Of a stretch of 64,000 nucleotides of DNA, positions 1 through 11,365 are shown in pieces. The notes beneath the pieces were generated by a model, which was not told where the DNA came from, did not search any database, and saw only the letters and a list, made by a program, of their open reading frames with translations. The stretch covers positions 24,443,577 to 24,507,576 of the forward strand of contig NC_092800.1 of assembly GCF_918797505.1 (NCBI RefSeq), in the 5' to 3' direction. This DNA is from Bemisia tabaci. Taxonomy: Eukaryota; Arthropoda; Insecta; Hemiptera; Aleyrodidae. Position 1 is the first letter of the stretch; each line of letters begins with the position of its first letter. The position numbers and the translations under genes were made by a program.

Positions 1-780
1 CCAGGAATTCAGTAAAAGTTTTACAGAATATGTTTTATACTGAAAAGAAAAGTCACTGAGTTTATCACGAGAATATTATAACACCAAAGTTGCAATCTGA
101 TTTTACGATACCGCAGAAATTTTGCAGCCAGGCCCTCCCTTCACAGACTCTTTGATTACATTTGAGTCCCAGTAAAATAGAGCCATTAGCTCGACGCTTC
201 TCACACCTCTGACCTGCCTCTCTCCTTTACAGAAATACACGAAAAAAGAAAGAGAAAAAATACCAATAAAAGTTAAGAGGAAGGGGTACGTCGGCAATTA
301 GAATCGGTCGCGTGTGAATGGCTACACTACGTGATCTTCATCACTTCCGGTACGAAAACGGAAATAACGGCACTGATATAGAGATGATGCGAGAGAAAAA
401 TTGAGCGTAAGATAAAGTGTTGCCTAGTCGACCGAACGTCGTTGTACATTTATCGCGGAGCACTTACTACTGGATGGTGCGATTAGGTGAAGAGAAAACA
501 TACTCCGAATGATCAAAATTTCCTTTTTCACGCACTTCTCGAGATTATTCATGGATTAAGTGTAAAGATTTCAAATAAAAATGATTAAAATTCACTTGCA
601 CGTTGACTTATTTTTACGGCAGACACTATAAAAATTCAATTTCGAAATTGACTTAAAATTTTAAAAGAAAAATACACATAATATTCAATTAGCCCGTAGC
701 AATAGTCATTTAATGTCAATAATTGTGATAGTTTAAGGCTTTAGAGCAATTATTTGGTGTGTCCGAACGTCACCTTTCTG
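1..780. other. Single-copy AT-rich stretch, no gene seen
   Basis: No recognisable gene, RNA or repeat. A pyrimidine-rich run at about 194-231 ending in TTTACAG looks like a 3' splice acceptor on plus, but no convincing exon follows. Part of that run (CTTCTCACACCTCT) recurs near 7291, so it may be repeat-derived. Confidence 0.5.
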
Positions 781-789
781 CGTCCAGTA

Positions 790-884
790 AATTGAGAAAC
801 GTGCTACGGGGCGTGATACAACTATTCGATCTCCTAGGAGCTCGGTGTGCCTATCCGATTCATTGAAGGCGTTTTGATTTCCCA
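790..884 (+). repeat. Family Z dispersed repeat, copy 1
   Basis: The segment around ATACAACTATTCGATCTC followed by GAAGGCGTTTTGA recurs at 29420-29495 and, more diverged, at 39968-40050. Such a spaced pair of shared blocks suggests a dispersed repeat about 80 bp long. No terminal inverted repeat was seen, so its class is unknown. Confidence 0.5.
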
Positions 885-1014
885 TCGCTTCACGCTGTAA
901 CCTATATCATGGTGAGAATCAAATTCTCATTTGAAACCGTTTCTTCATTCTTCTTCAATGGCCGTTTCGCATAAAATTCTAATGCGATGCCTATCTATGA
1001 GCGTAGAACTACAT

Positions 1015-1110
1015 CTACACGTTGCCAAATTTTCTCGAAAACTTTACAAATTTCTTGGAAAACTAATGTTTATTTGGAAACTTTGCGGTGAATTTCACTC
1101 ATGATTTGAT
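1015..1110 (+). mobile_element. Degenerate family A fragment
   Basis: The order CACGTTGCCAAATTTTC, then GGAAAACTAATGTTTATTTG, loosely follows the left half of family A (GTTGCCAAATTTCC, then an AT-rich interior). No terminal CTGCCGTG end remains. This is a weak match by eye. Confidence 0.3.
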
Positions 1111-1561
1111 CCAGATAACTCATAAACACATAAATGTTCAAATTAATTAATCGTTTAATCGTCAAAAAAATCACCGACTATAAAATAACCGGGGTGTGAT
1201 ACATAATATTAGCTATAAGATATTATTCTTATGAGAAACCATGGTTGAGGCAGATCATAATGATGATGTGGAGAGTATCACGATCTCATCCACACTAGGT
1301 TCTTCAATCAGTATGACGAACACATCTACCAAAAATTTGATTGTGAAAACTTGTAGGAAAAATCCAGAAAGGAAATTACAAGGAAAATGTTTAAATTTGG
1401 CGAATTCTTGCTCTCGATACGTTCAAAACCCAAGAGTTTTTGGTCAAAAACGTACTGAACTTCATTAACTGTCATAATTCAACAAGGAAAAACACTAACC
1501 ATTTAAAGTGTTTGGCCTTGCTTCCCCCACAAAATGGTGTAGATCTAGCACTATTTTACCA

Positions 1562-1834
1562 CGTCATTTCATAATTTAACTAGCTAATTTAACTAATCAA
1601 AAGCGGCATGGGACGTTTAAAAATTTCTGCCGCCTCTTTATTTTTTTTACAGAGAAATTGATCTACGAAGCTGACCAAAAATTTCACTGAGTTGTCTTGG
1701 TGCTGCCGATAAAATTCAGTGAAATTTTTTGACAGATTCAGCCAACAATTTTTCTGTTAAAAAAAATAAAATGACGATGGAAATTTTGAAACGTCGCATA
1801 GGCGCTTGTGATACTCTAGCCTAAAATTGACGAT
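1562..1834. mobile_element. Family B foldback element, degenerate copy
   Basis: The centre carries the family B hallmarks: GACGTTTAAAAATTTCtGCCGCC, TTTTTTACAGAGAAATTG, GCCGATAAAATTCAGTGAAA, then the mirrored half ending in AATTGACGATCT. Both ends have decayed; the left CGTCA is recognisable only loosely. The element is almost wholly self-complementary and has no coding capacity. Confidence 0.7.
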
Positions 1835-2387
1835 CTATCGAAGCTTTTATATTGAATGCCTTATTGATTTTGGTTATAAATCATCCCTACAACACATGGA
1901 TGTTGATTGGAATTTTTTAAAAAGCGGTTTGGCAACCTTCCACGTGCGAGGAAAGCATACGAGAAAGCGGAACTTGGAATGCTAATGGAGGGGGAGGGGA
2001 CGCAGCGGTGAGGATTATCGGGCCCTGGCTCAGGACGGGAAAAAAGTAACCGGAAGATAGAACCCTGAGTCCCTGACGTTAAGGGATGCACAACTGCACG
2101 AGCCTGTGTTGCCAGATCACCCTCCAAACCCACCCGATCGTCATCTGAAAATCCCTTTAAATCCGGATATTCGGCAACGCGCGCGAAGCTCGCGGAAACA
2201 GGCGAGCAATCGCGATATTACCTCTGTCGAATCGAGCGGTTAAGTTGGGGGATGATGATGAGAAAATGGGGGGATTTCGGTGAGTTTTGGCAACGATGGG
2301 CGATCGCAAGCATGCATGTGCGCGTAATGATGAATGGCTGAATGGGAGGGCGGATCACGTTAATGACTGTGGAGCAGCATCCCCCAG
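1835..2387. other. Single-copy stretch without gene
   Basis: No repeat seen elsewhere in the window. A short minus-strand open frame at 1861-2133 has no recognisable domain. The interval 1975-2400 is somewhat GC-rich. Confidence 0.4.
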
Positions 2388-2527
2388 CTGTCCTGAGGAA
2401 AAACCACTTATGAGCCTCCAGACGTTGCCAAATTTCCTAGAATAAATTTCATATTACCTGGAAAATGTTTGAAAAATTTCCTGTCAATTTTTCTCAGATA
2501 TTTACTTTAAATTTGATCTGAAGTATA
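2388..2527 (+). mobile_element. Family A, left half only
   Basis: Starts with a decayed A end (CTGTCCTGAGGAAAAACC), then ATGAGCCTCCAGACGTTGCC and AAATTTCC. The interior runs to TTTAAATTTGATCTGAAGTATAG and then stops matching. The last part is also shared with 3165-3200, so the breakpoint lies inside another repeat. Confidence 0.65.
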
Positions 2528-2565
2528 GAGGCGCTACAGACGAGTCCGTCCAGGACAAGTTAAAA

Positions 2566-2606
2566 AAATTCCCATGAGCCTAGTGACGTAGGTTAAGGGG
2601 CCCGTT
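2566..2606 (+). repeat. Fragment shared with element C
   Basis: CCCATGAGCCTAGTGACGTAGG followed by TTAAGGGGCCCGTT also occurs inside element C near 26160-26213. The flanks differ and the CAAGGTAG ends are absent, so this is a relic of the C family or of a shared ancestor. Confidence 0.5.
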
Positions 2607-3032
2607 CGCCAAAACTAATCGGAACTTTATGAATAAATTGCTCCATTTAAAAATCAAAACAATATCGAATTGCGATATATTACACGGATAAGATAGGGCT
2701 ATGTCCTGTCGTAAGCGGCGACATAGAGTCGATGTCATTTCAATAATCGCCCCGATGGCCACGATAGTTGTTAAACGTTTACGGTTTCCTTGGTAACCTT
2801 TGTTTGCTATCAGCTGATATCGAGTAATATGCCTAGGAAGCTCCAACCACTGCATTCTTCCAAAAAACCGCGAAAACTTTAAAATTCAAAATTTCAAATT
2901 TTGAACGTAAAGTACATTTTTTCCATCACGAGATTAAAGCACAGACAAGTTTTGAATTATTGACTGTATCACCATGATTCCAAAAATACACTACACAACA
3001 TAGCATTGGCTAACAATAAAACAATATGCTAA

Positions 3033-3292
3033 AAATGCCAAGTAAGAATGTCCATGATTTCCGTTGAGAAAAAATATTTTTTCAAGGGAAAATCGATAAC
3101 ACTCGAATATGATGGCATGAAACGTCCCCGAAAATCTTTAGAAAATTTTCCCGTAAAGTTTTCACAGATTTTTACTTTAAATTTGACCTGAAGTATAGAC
3201 AAATGCCAAGTAAGAATATCTATGATTTCCGCTGAGAATACATATTTTTTCCATGGAAAATCGATAACACTCGAACAGGGTGGCATGAAACG
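3033..3292 (+). repeat. Direct repeat pair, 168-bp spacing
   Basis: The block beginning AAATGCCAAGTAAGAATrTC and running through ATCGATAACACTCGAA occurs at 3033-3124 and again at 3201-3292. The similarity extends into the start of the hAT-like element at 3276 (GGTGGCATGAAACGT, with GATGGCATGAAACGT in copy 1). That suggests the duplication occurred after the element inserted. Confidence 0.75.
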
Positions 3293-3557
3293 TAAGAAAG
3301 AAATGAAATATTGGAAATTTCAGTAAAATATTTCATGAAATTTCACGAGGCTGTGAGATGTATAATATTTTTCAGGGGCTAGAGTATGCAATCCGCACTC
3401 AAACACCCAAAAATAGAAGAAAATCACAATTTTCACATTTTGCGAAACATAAAGAGGAACTTGTATTTTTCAATGTCTTTCATAAATTTCTGAAATTTCA
3501 TGAAATATTTCACGTGAAATTTCAAGATTTTATTTTTCATGAAATTTTGCCACCCTG
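3276..3557. mobile_element. hAT-type MITE with perfect 8-bp target duplication
   Basis: Ends are CAGGGTGGCA and TGCCACCCTG, extended by complementary A/T-rich arms built from TTTCATGAAATTTC-like units. It is flanked on both sides by CACTCGAA (3268-3275 and 3558-3565), a perfect 8-bp TSD. CAG...CTG ends with an 8-bp TSD are the hallmark of the hAT superfamily. At 282 bp with no long frame it is non-autonomous. Confidence 0.85.
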
Positions 3558-3565
3558 CACTCGAA

Positions 3566-3989
3566 TGTCCATACGGCGTTTTGCCTTACTAAGGTGGCCC
3601 TATCCCATGGCACGATCATGCGATTTGGTTCGATGGACACCTGGGTTAGCGCGCGGCTGATTATTTTGCAACCCTCGTATTCAGGCATCCGCTTACGTGT
3701 ATTCGTAAAAGCTGTCATTATGTCGATTATCTTGCGCGAGTAGAGATGAAAAATGGTCACTCTAGAACAGAGGTCTGACTTCACGAGGCATCTTACGCTG
3801 AGTGCCGATAAAAGTTGCATCCTAAGAAATGTAGATTCCTGAATCAGGAAGCAGTGGTAGTTACATTTTTAAGGAGTCTGCTGCATTAATCGCTATTTTG
3901 GCATTATTTTCGCTGATGGGTTTGTTGCACGCAAAAGCTGCTGCTAAATAAATATACTCAGTGCGCAAAAATCACGATAGCACGTCAAA
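3566..3989. other. Stretch without gene
   Basis: Nothing recognised. Two short open frames overlap here but neither resembles a known protein. Confidence 0.4.
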
Positions 3990-4143
3990 AAAGTGTGAAA
4001 TTCAATTTTATCTGCAGCACATAGAAAATTGAGTGAAATTTTTGGACAGTTTCGTTGAACAATTTCTCTGTAAAAAAATAAAATGGCGTCGGAAATTTTT
4101 AAACGATGGCATGGCGCTTGTGGTACTTTCGCCGGAAGGTGAC
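3990..4143. mobile_element. Family B, right half only
   Basis: Matches the right half of B: CTGCAGCACA, AATTTCTCTGTAAAAAAATA, AAATGGCGTCGGAAATTTTT and the end GCCGGAAGGTGACG. The left half is missing, so it is truncated. Confidence 0.7.
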
Positions 4144-4194
4144 GATGTTGCGTCTCTTGTGAGCGGACGATTCAAATTTCTCGTAGCCAATGTA

Positions 4195-4652
4195 AAATAA
4201 AACGTTAATATCTTAGTTTGGAGTTGATTTTAGTAATTTTTGATGCAAGACTCGTATATTCTACGTGCGATTCTGGTTAAGAGAAATGAATCAGAATGCT
4301 TAAATTCATACCTGGTCTATTAGTCCATCGTTTCCACGAATCCCGACCGCAGGAAAAAGGTTCATTATCATTGCTTCATGAGCTTAATTACGACTCGAGC
4401 CGATTTATTTTCGTTTGAAGCGGAAATAAAACGTTAATATCTTAGTTTGGAGTTGATTTTAGTAATTTTTGATGCAAGACTCGTATATTCTGCGTGCGAT
4501 TCTGGTTAAGAGACATGAATCAGAATGCTTAAATTCATACCTTGTCTATTAGTCCATTGCTTCACGAATCCCGACCGCATGAAAAAGGTTCATTATTATT
4601 GCTTCATAAGCTTAATTACGACTCGAGCCGATTTATTTTCGTTTGAAGCGGA
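4195..4652 (+). repeat. Two-copy tandem duplication, 229-bp unit (family I)
   Basis: Units 4195-4423 and 4424-4652 begin AAATAAAACGTTAATATC and end TTCGTTTGAAGCGG. They are nearly identical, with scattered substitutions and small indels. Part of the unit, around ATCAGAATGCTTAA, recurs at 62376-62500 and 41335-41390, so a dispersed repeat lies inside the duplicated segment. Confidence 0.9.
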
Positions 4653-5102
4653 CGACGGCTCCCGGGGATTTTTCCCCTGCTTATTAAAAAGGCGCTCAGC
4701 CATTCACAGAAATAATAAGTGGACTCAAAGCGTGGCCCGGAGCGAGCGAGTAGGATGGGAGCGCGGGCGTGTTTTCACAGCTCCGCCCGGATACTTACAC
4801 CGCGTTTAACTCGGCGACGACGACGCGAGTCAAGCCCCGACTTAAACCGTCGAATTAAAAGCCACGGATGAGGAGCAAAAATTATTTAAGCCAGCCTCGG
4901 GGCCGAGAAAAACGCGGAAAAACCACGAGAGCATATCTTGAAACCAACTTGAAGGTTGGCGAAGCAGCCGCAAAGCACGCTCCCACCGCGACGTAGCCAA
5001 ATCTCCGAAAATAACCCGCTTTAAATCGCAACCGAAACAAAAACCGCGCAACCATAATGCGAACCCTCATGTAGATGTGCGGTTTTGGGCTCTACCCTCT
5101 GG
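4653..5102. other. GC-richer single-copy island
   Basis: CpG-containing sequence not repeated elsewhere in the window, with no open frame that looks coding. It stands out from the AT-rich MITE background and could be a conserved regulatory stretch or an unrecognised exon. That is inference from composition only. Confidence 0.35.
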
Positions 5103-5224
5103 AGTCGCCTCTTTGACGTAATCGCGTATCTCAATTTATACATGAGCCCTGTTTTACGTACGAATCTACGCTTTATGGGGCTCATCCAGGAATCGAGATA
5201 CGTCCTTTCGTCGGAGGAGCGACG
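5103..5224. mobile_element. Family R foldback element, copy 1
   Basis: An approximately 122-bp near-palindrome. Outer parts read TCGCCTCTTTGACGTAA and its complement; inner parts read ATGAGCCCTGTTTTACGTAC and TTTATGGGGCTCAT. Other copies lie at 19133, 20095 and 43390. Confidence 0.75.
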
Positions 5225-5929
5225 GAATCAGGTGTGTTCGGGCGAGCTGGCAGAGCGCTGGTCGCGGAAGAAGCGCCGGATGAAAAATAAAACAAAACAT
5301 TCGACAAATGCTTTTTTATAAGTTGAGTCGCGCGGCGCGGTTGCCAATTTGGGCGTTTTTAGTGCATATTCCGGGTGGAGTTTCCGACGGCGCCTGCACA
5401 ATCTGGGCGCACGGTTCACAGCTAACCACCAAGACAAGTGGGAGCTGAGCGGCGGTCCTCGTTGGAGTCCTTTCATTTAAAATATTTCCTCCCCCTCCCT
5501 CTCTCCCACCCCCTCGAGCGACTGAGTGGCGCGGCGGTACGCGCCCGTTTTCTGGCATCATGTTAGTGCGCTGTTATGGTCGAATAATGGCCTTTAAAAA
5601 GGAGGAAAATAGGGCGTAAAAACCAAACAATGGACCACTCTGTATGGCGAGAATCAAAGCGCAACACGACCTGTGTGCTCGTCAAGATTTCGCAAAACGC
5701 GAGGTGTTTGTACACCGGAATTCGCCGAAATCAACCTATTAAAGGAGAATTGTAAAGGATCACGGATGACAGAGTTGAGTTTCTATGAATTTGAGGAGAA
5801 CGACGTGTTTAAAGCTCAGAAATTACGCCTATTTTTCGAGAGGCGTACGCTGGAATTTATGTGCGAAAGTCAACCCATTAGGGTACGAAAAAAAAGGAGC
5901 ACGAAGTTGTTGGACGATGTGGACTTTCC
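5225..5929. other. Stretch without gene, includes C/T-rich run
   Basis: No gene recognised. A C/T-rich run lies at about 5485-5515. Overlapping open frames on both strands (5228-5561) arise from this run and a GC-rich patch and show no domain. Confidence 0.4.
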
Positions 5930-6108
5930 CAATTAATTATGGTAGTACCCCAATTAATTGTGGTGACACTCCAATAAATTAGGTTACTGGCCCAAATGTT
6001 GCAGCACTGCCCTGACTTAAATTGCGGTGCTACCATAATCAATTGGAAATGTTCATATCATCCAACAAATTGGGGTAGTGCCACAATTACAGGGGATAAT
6101 CCTCGACA
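5930..6108 (+). repeat. Family GG repeat, copy 1
   Basis: CCAATTAATTGTGGT, AATTAGGTTACTGGCCCAAA, TAATCAATTGGAA and CAGGGGATAA occur in the same order at 12609-12772 and partly at 41173-41305. Internal CAATTAATTG units are weakly tandem. Class unknown; possibly a decayed MITE. Confidence 0.65.
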
Positions 6109-6113
6109 CTAGC

Positions 6114-6349
6114 GTCACTTTCCGGCCAAAGTATCACAAGTGCCATGCGACGTTTGAAAAGCCGCCATTTTATTTGTTTACAGAGAAATTGTTGTCCGAA
6201 AATTTCACGGAATTTTCTTAGTGTTGTCGATAAAATTCGGCGAAATTTGCAGACGGGCTCAACCAACAATTTCTCTGTAAAAAAGTAAAGTGGCGGCGGA
6301 AAGGTATAAACGTAGCATGGCGCTTGCGACACTTTGGCCGAGAGGTGAC
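6114..6349. mobile_element. Family B foldback element, well preserved
   Basis: Ends GTCACTTTCCGGCCAAAGTA and CACTTTGGCCGAGAGGTGAC. The two halves are mirror images through GCCGCCATTTTATTTG and AAAGTGGCGGCGG. Length is 236 bp and there is no open frame. The transcript would fold into one long hairpin. No clear TSD at this copy. Confidence 0.85.
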
Positions 6350-7792
6350 TTCTTTTTCCGTGAGGAAATCGAGAGGTGTTATGAAACTAAAAGCAAAGAT
6401 AGAGTTCCTATGATTTTAAGCCTTATTTCCCACATATTTTAATATGATGACGGAGAGGCTTAGCTGCCTCCATTAGTATTCAGTCAAATACTTCGGCAAG
6501 TGGGATATTGCCTATGAATCGTGAAATCAAAAGTCTCAAAGCGAAAAAGAAAGGGTAAAACCTGTAGATAAAGGTCGCTTTTTACCTTTTGAGCTGAAAA
6601 GGAATGTATACTTACTGCCACAATCACGGGAAGAAAAGGATGATTTAAATGTTACTCACCTGCAACAGAAAAACAAAATAGACTGATTATTATTTTAGAA
6701 CAATAGAGAGTTCAAAAATCTAAGAGGCAACATTTTTTTCCCTTCCGAGAATATGTACATGCCACGTTTTTTAGGTTTGGAATTTTCCATCATTCTGACA
6801 GCTGAGGTTCCAGTTACTCGTATTTTATATATACCTGAGACTCCACAAGAAAAAGTGATTGCTGATGGTACAAATCACTTGCCTCCAGAAGAGAATGAAT
6901 AGATTCAGAGAGTGGTGATTTTTGAAAGTTGGTAACATTGTTGATCCTCCATCTAAACGTGTGGAAAGCAATCGATTCTTGGTAAGGCACCTTGCTTCTC
7001 CTAAAATCGATATTTTCAATGGCTTTAAAAAGAGAAAAAACAGTAAGGGCGGGAAGCTGCCTAGCTCTGAGGGTTGGACCGCTTAACGGCAAGGGAGCAG
7101 CGCAGCGTACCTTCGAGTATGAATGCGGCTTTTGAACCCCGTATTTTATAGGATCACGTAAAAAATGTTACATGTTTAAGCGTCTTTTTTTCTTTTTTTT
7201 TGTTCGAAGGGAGACGAAATCGGCAACACTGAGTTTTATAGCAAACAGAGGCTTTTGCCATTTGGCCTTTGTTCTTAACTCCATCACAATGCTTCTCACA
7301 CCTCTAATTAAATGCCGTCATTTTGCAGTTGCCAGATGTAATAAAGTGAAATTAGCCTCAGGCTATATGATTCGTTCCAGCCCAAGCACTGATGTGTTAA
7401 TTAGTGATAAAATGAGATCTACGGCTATAATGTCAGGCGCATCGAGGGAGACAAATAAGCAAAAAAACAGATGAACGAAAAAAATGATGGTAACAAAATG
7501 ATGAAAGATTTTCGAAATTATACAGTTTTACAACCGAAAAATTATCGTTGGAGTAACACCAAAATCTTTTGAAACTTTTTCGCTTCTTGGGGTATAAAGG
7601 ATACTGTACAGTCGTAACGTGTGGTGCATTCCTGTCACCTACACATAACGCCTTCAGTTCCGTGTAATACTTCACCGCCCACACCGGAGATAAAATATTT
7701 GCACACAAAATTACTCTTGATACTAACTCGTAGGCTCTCTCAATCGCTTATCGAACATTTATGAAGTGTCACCTCGCATCTGAACGGAAAAA
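6350..7792. other. AT-rich stretch without gene
   Basis: No repeat or gene established. Minus-strand frames at 6814-7092 show no known domain. A fragment at about 7650-7720 (ACGCCTTCAGTTCCGTGTAA) is a diverged relative of the duplicated unit that follows. Confidence 0.4.
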
Positions 7793-8275
7793 ACCTAAAT
7801 GGAAACTGTTGGCATAATTTACAAATTCTTTTTATCTTGGTAGATCCTGAATCAGGTCTTAAAAGAAATGACAGAGATATATGCAGGAGATCCGATGAAG
7901 TAATACACGCTGTTGTGGGCTAAGTGCGACAAACTATTGTAACCAGTCGAAAACGCCTTCACTTTCGCGTGATACCTCAACGACCACACTGGAGTTAAAA
8001 TATTTATATAAAATGTATTGTATCAATTTGCATCAACCTAAATGGAAACTGTTGGCATAATTTACAAATTATTTTTATCTTGGCAGATCCTGACTCAGGT
8101 CTTAAAAGAAATAACAAAGATATATGCAGTGGATCCGATTAAGTAATACACGTTGTTGTAGGTTAAGTACGACAAAATATTGTAACCAGTCGAAAACGCC
8201 TTCACTTTTGCGTGATACCTCACCGCCCACACTGGAGTTAAAATATTTGTATCAAAAAACATTGTGCATCCAGAT
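7793..8275 (+). repeat. Two-copy tandem duplication, 243-bp unit
   Basis: Units 7793-8035 and 8036-8275 begin ACCTAAATGGAAACTGTTGG and share GATATATGCAG and GTAACCAGTCGAAAACGCC. They differ at scattered sites. A partial third relative lies just upstream, suggesting a once longer array. Confidence 0.9.
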
Positions 8276-8891
8276 ACCATTACAGGTAGGATCTTTCAAT
8301 GTTTATATTGCCATGAATAGCAGTTTCGTGTTTCGTGTTTCGTTTTGCAGTCGAAAAACTTTTAGTGCTGCGAAAATTATCCTCTTGTGAGTTATTTACT
8401 GAAATTTGGCAATCCGCAACGCAGAAGCATCTCCTCATCAAACCACATGACAGCTGAACTTTTTATTTTTCAAAAGGGTTTAAGTGTCTAAAACTCATGA
8501 ACTCTGAAACTTGTGGTAAATTAGAAAAAAGTAAAGCTCATAATTTTGTCCCTCGAGTCTTGTTAAAAATAAACATTACAACTACCTGGCTACCAAGGCA
8601 GAAAATGCGAAGCTCTCAATTGCAAAAAAAGGGTTTAATGGTTCCGGAAAAGAAGCCACGCTAGCGGGGAATTTTTCAAATGTCCTCTATTCCCAACTTC
8701 AAAGGCCTCAGTTGATCTTCAGCGCATCTTTTTCATTCTTTCGCTAGTTGGCTCTCGGTGAAACAAAGAGAGTTGCGTGCGACTGGCAAGTAGAGAAATT
8801 AAAACTTAAAAATGAGACAAAGAGGACAGACAACGATGCTGTTGCAATATTCTAAACTTTTAATTTCCAGATGAAAGGCGGACCTACTACT
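8276..8891. other. Stretch without gene
   Basis: No gene or repeat recognised; AT-rich. Confidence 0.4.
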
Positions 8892-9144
8892 CTGCTGTGC
8901 TAGGGGAAAACACCGTATGAACATTCGAGAGTTGCCAAATTTCCTTCGATAACATGTTTATTTTTGAGGAAAGTTATGAATATTTTTCCTCTAAATTTTC
9001 AGAATCTTTAGGTGTAATTGCGAACAAAATTATCTGAAAAATTGGGAGGTAAATATTCATAAGTTTGCCAGGGAATTCGCATTTTTTCGAGGGAAATTTG
9101 GCAGCGCCAGAGGGTTTATACGGCGTTTTTCCTTAGCACGGCAG
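8892..9144. mobile_element. Family A MITE, full length
   Basis: 253 bp. The left end CTGCTGTGCTAGG continues as CACCGTATGAACATTCGAGA and GTTGCCAAATTTCC. The mirrored right end runs GGAAATTTGGCAGC to CCTTAGCACGGCAG. The interior has the usual ATTGCGAACAAAATTATCTG block. The TSD is not clean here (TACT/TACA). No coding capacity. Confidence 0.9.
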
Positions 9145-9753
9145 TACAAGTATGAACATATAGATATAAAGTTCTTTTGAAAACCTTGTGAAAACAGGGG
9201 CACAATGAAATTAAACGTCATTAAATAAGAAGGATTGGTCTACAGTGAAATATTTTGAAAAGAACGTATGTTTCACTATAGAGCCTCAGGAAATATGCCT
9301 TTATTCAAAACATGCTTTGTAGACGGATCTTTTCTACTCAATAAAGCCAAGAGACGTCTGAACAAACAATTTTACCTCCCTCAACATGTAATCCCGACCC
9401 TTTCCCGCGATATTTTTCATGTCATTTTTATGTAACTTTTCATCTGTATAAAAAAAAAAAATACAAAGATAAAAGCTAATTTGTGTTTGCATGTAAACTG
9501 CGGTTCTTAACTTGTCGTAAGTGCAAAGCGAGTAACCCTAGTGAACTTATTATTTAACGGTTGTAAGCAAACGTGCTTGACAGCAATGCACCGGTTTACA
9601 TTCATAGTTATCCTTAATTTTGAGTGGTAATGCATGTAGTCAGGGTCAGCTACTTTTGTTAAGTTCTAGATACCTACTGGATTTGACTCTTGTATTGCAG
9701 AGTGATTAAATAGCTTATTTCAATAGGCTGTAAACGCCGTAGAAACCCAGCAC
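9145..9753. other. AT-rich stretch without gene
   Basis: Nothing recognised beyond short A runs. Confidence 0.4.
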
Positions 9754-9840
9754 CAGGGCCGGATTTTCCTACTTGCCGCCCATGGGCCGCCTGTATTTTG
9801 CCGCCCCCTTCTCATTCGTTTTGAAACATCAATAAAAACC
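9754..9840 (+). mobile_element. Possible hAT-like terminus
   Basis: Begins CAGGGCCGGATTTTCCTACT, a style of terminus common in hAT elements (CAGGGCCGG). Only one end was found and no TSD could be tested, so this is tentative. Confidence 0.35.
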
Positions 9841-10082
9841 ATCAAGTGAACGTGCTAGCAGGGGAGGGGTGCATAAGACGCGTTTACTCGTGTTGAACAC
9901 ATTTTTTGGGAAAGCCCTGTCAACACTACTAGCAAAAGGTCACGGAACTGTGCGCGAAAGTCAAGTTTCGTAAACCTATCTCTAATGGACAAGGCCTTCC
10001 ATTCATAAGAAATGAACGAAAAAATTATGAAAGAACAAACACAAAATTTGGTTTAATGATTTTAACTTCCGCCGCCGCGCCG

Positions 10083-10214
10083 ACCGCACCGTGTTTGGCG
10101 CAATGCGTGAAGTATTCACGCAGTCTTGTAGGCGCTATCCGTTTCACGCTGACCACAATAACCGCACTGTGTTTGATGCAATGCTTGAAGTATTCGTGCA
10201 GTATTGTAGGCGCT
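10083..10214 (+). repeat. Tandem pair related to palindrome family W
   Basis: Two units, 10083-10136 and 10161-10214 (78-bp period), run from ACCGCACyGTGTTTG through GCAATGCkTGAAGTATTC to TTGTAGGCGCT. The block resembles half of the W palindromes at 33559 and 61805, so these are single arms here. Confidence 0.7.
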
Positions 10215-10426
10215 AATATGTGTTACATGCGAATGCCGCGCCGAGGGCTTCTCCTTTTCATCTCAAGTCCTTGTTATCCTTTCTCCCTCAGTCGCGTCGT
10301 TCCAGGCCAAATTGTGTGTTTGGTTTCTCTCTTAATTTTACTACCGCACACTTGTAAAATTACGATTGCTCAAGTAAAATATCATTATTATTGGTTATGG
10401 CCACTACTAATTAAGAGTGCATATTG

Positions 10427-10451
10427 AACTATGGTAATTATAACCATAGTT
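10427..10451. repeat. Short hairpin
   Basis: AACTATGGT and ACCATAGTT flank a 7-nt loop and are followed by a T run. In a eukaryotic context it should not be read as an intrinsic terminator. It may be the core of a decayed foldback. Confidence 0.5.
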
Positions 10452-11137
10452 TTTTCTCAGTGCGTTCTTGCTTAGCACTGAACTGTGAGCCGCAGCGCTT
10501 TCTAGCTGTGTCGAGTTCTCTGTCTTTCTGTTTCCCGGTACCTTATCTGCGAGTTAGCATGCGGAATTAAGGTGCGTCTCTCCATAATACTCCTCGGTCC
10601 AGACCTCTTTGAACCCAACCGCTTTAGAATTGGTGAGCCTTGCCGAAATGGAGCTTTAAGTCGCAGATCGGAATGCAGTGCGGGAACCGCGTTCCTAGTT
10701 CCGGAGTGGAACGCCGGTGGAAATGTTGCTTCCGTAATTGTCGAGGAAACTAGACGCTCCTTCCTGCGTTTCTGCGGTTCCTGGAATAGGAGAGTCTGTT
10801 CCGTCATGGGAGCTTCGGCGTTGTAGAAAAATTATGCAACAAACACTAAATTTTATCCAGCGCTCTTCGAGAAGCCCTACATTTGTCCTGCCAATGTTAC
10901 TGGATATTTTTTTCTGTTCATTTTTTGCGTAGAGTACATGTCGATTGAAATATCGGCAAATACGTATTTCAGATGCAACATCTTAAAACCTCCAATTGTG
11001 TTTAATTTTTTTTTTGAATTTTTTTAAAAGAAGAAACGAACCAAAATATTCCTTGAAACATCCAAATCTTATAAGCATAGACGTAAAGTTGTGTTGCCTG
11101 AGGAAAAGCTTTGTATGACATTCCTACAAGTATTCTG
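10452..11137. other. Stretch without confident gene
   Basis: A GC-balanced patch (10560-10830) gives overlapping open frames on both strands (10502-10807 minus, 10572-10826 plus) with no recognisable domain. Nothing favours coding over chance. Confidence 0.35.
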
Positions 11138-11365
11138 CACTGAAAAAAAACACACATTAGATCTAGAGTCCAGACTCTTAAAAACATCGACAAGAAAAAG
11201 TACTCTTGATTCAATCAGAATCTAGCTTATATAAAGAACCGAGCCTCTTAATTTAAGCGGATTTTGTTTTGAGTCAAGCAAAAATCCGATTGAATCAAGA
11301 GTAGTTTTTCTTGTCAATGTTTTCAAGAGTCTGGACTCTAGATCCAATGGGTTTTTTTTCCAGTG
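11138..11365. mobile_element. Family M MITE (CACTG ends), copy 1
   Basis: Ends CACTGAAAAAAAA and TTTTTTTTCCAGTG. The long complementary arms read TAGAGTCCAGACTCTT, GACAAGAAAAA and CTCTTGATTCAATC. A second copy lies at 59085-59314. Length about 228 bp, no open frame. Superfamily uncertain. Confidence 0.85.

Noticed and set aside
10056..10427. 123-codon plus frame
   Set aside because: Internally repetitive because it spans the W-related tandem pair; no domain.
10427..10456. Hairpin plus T run resembling an intrinsic terminator
   Set aside because: Bacterial-type terminators are not expected in this eukaryotic context.
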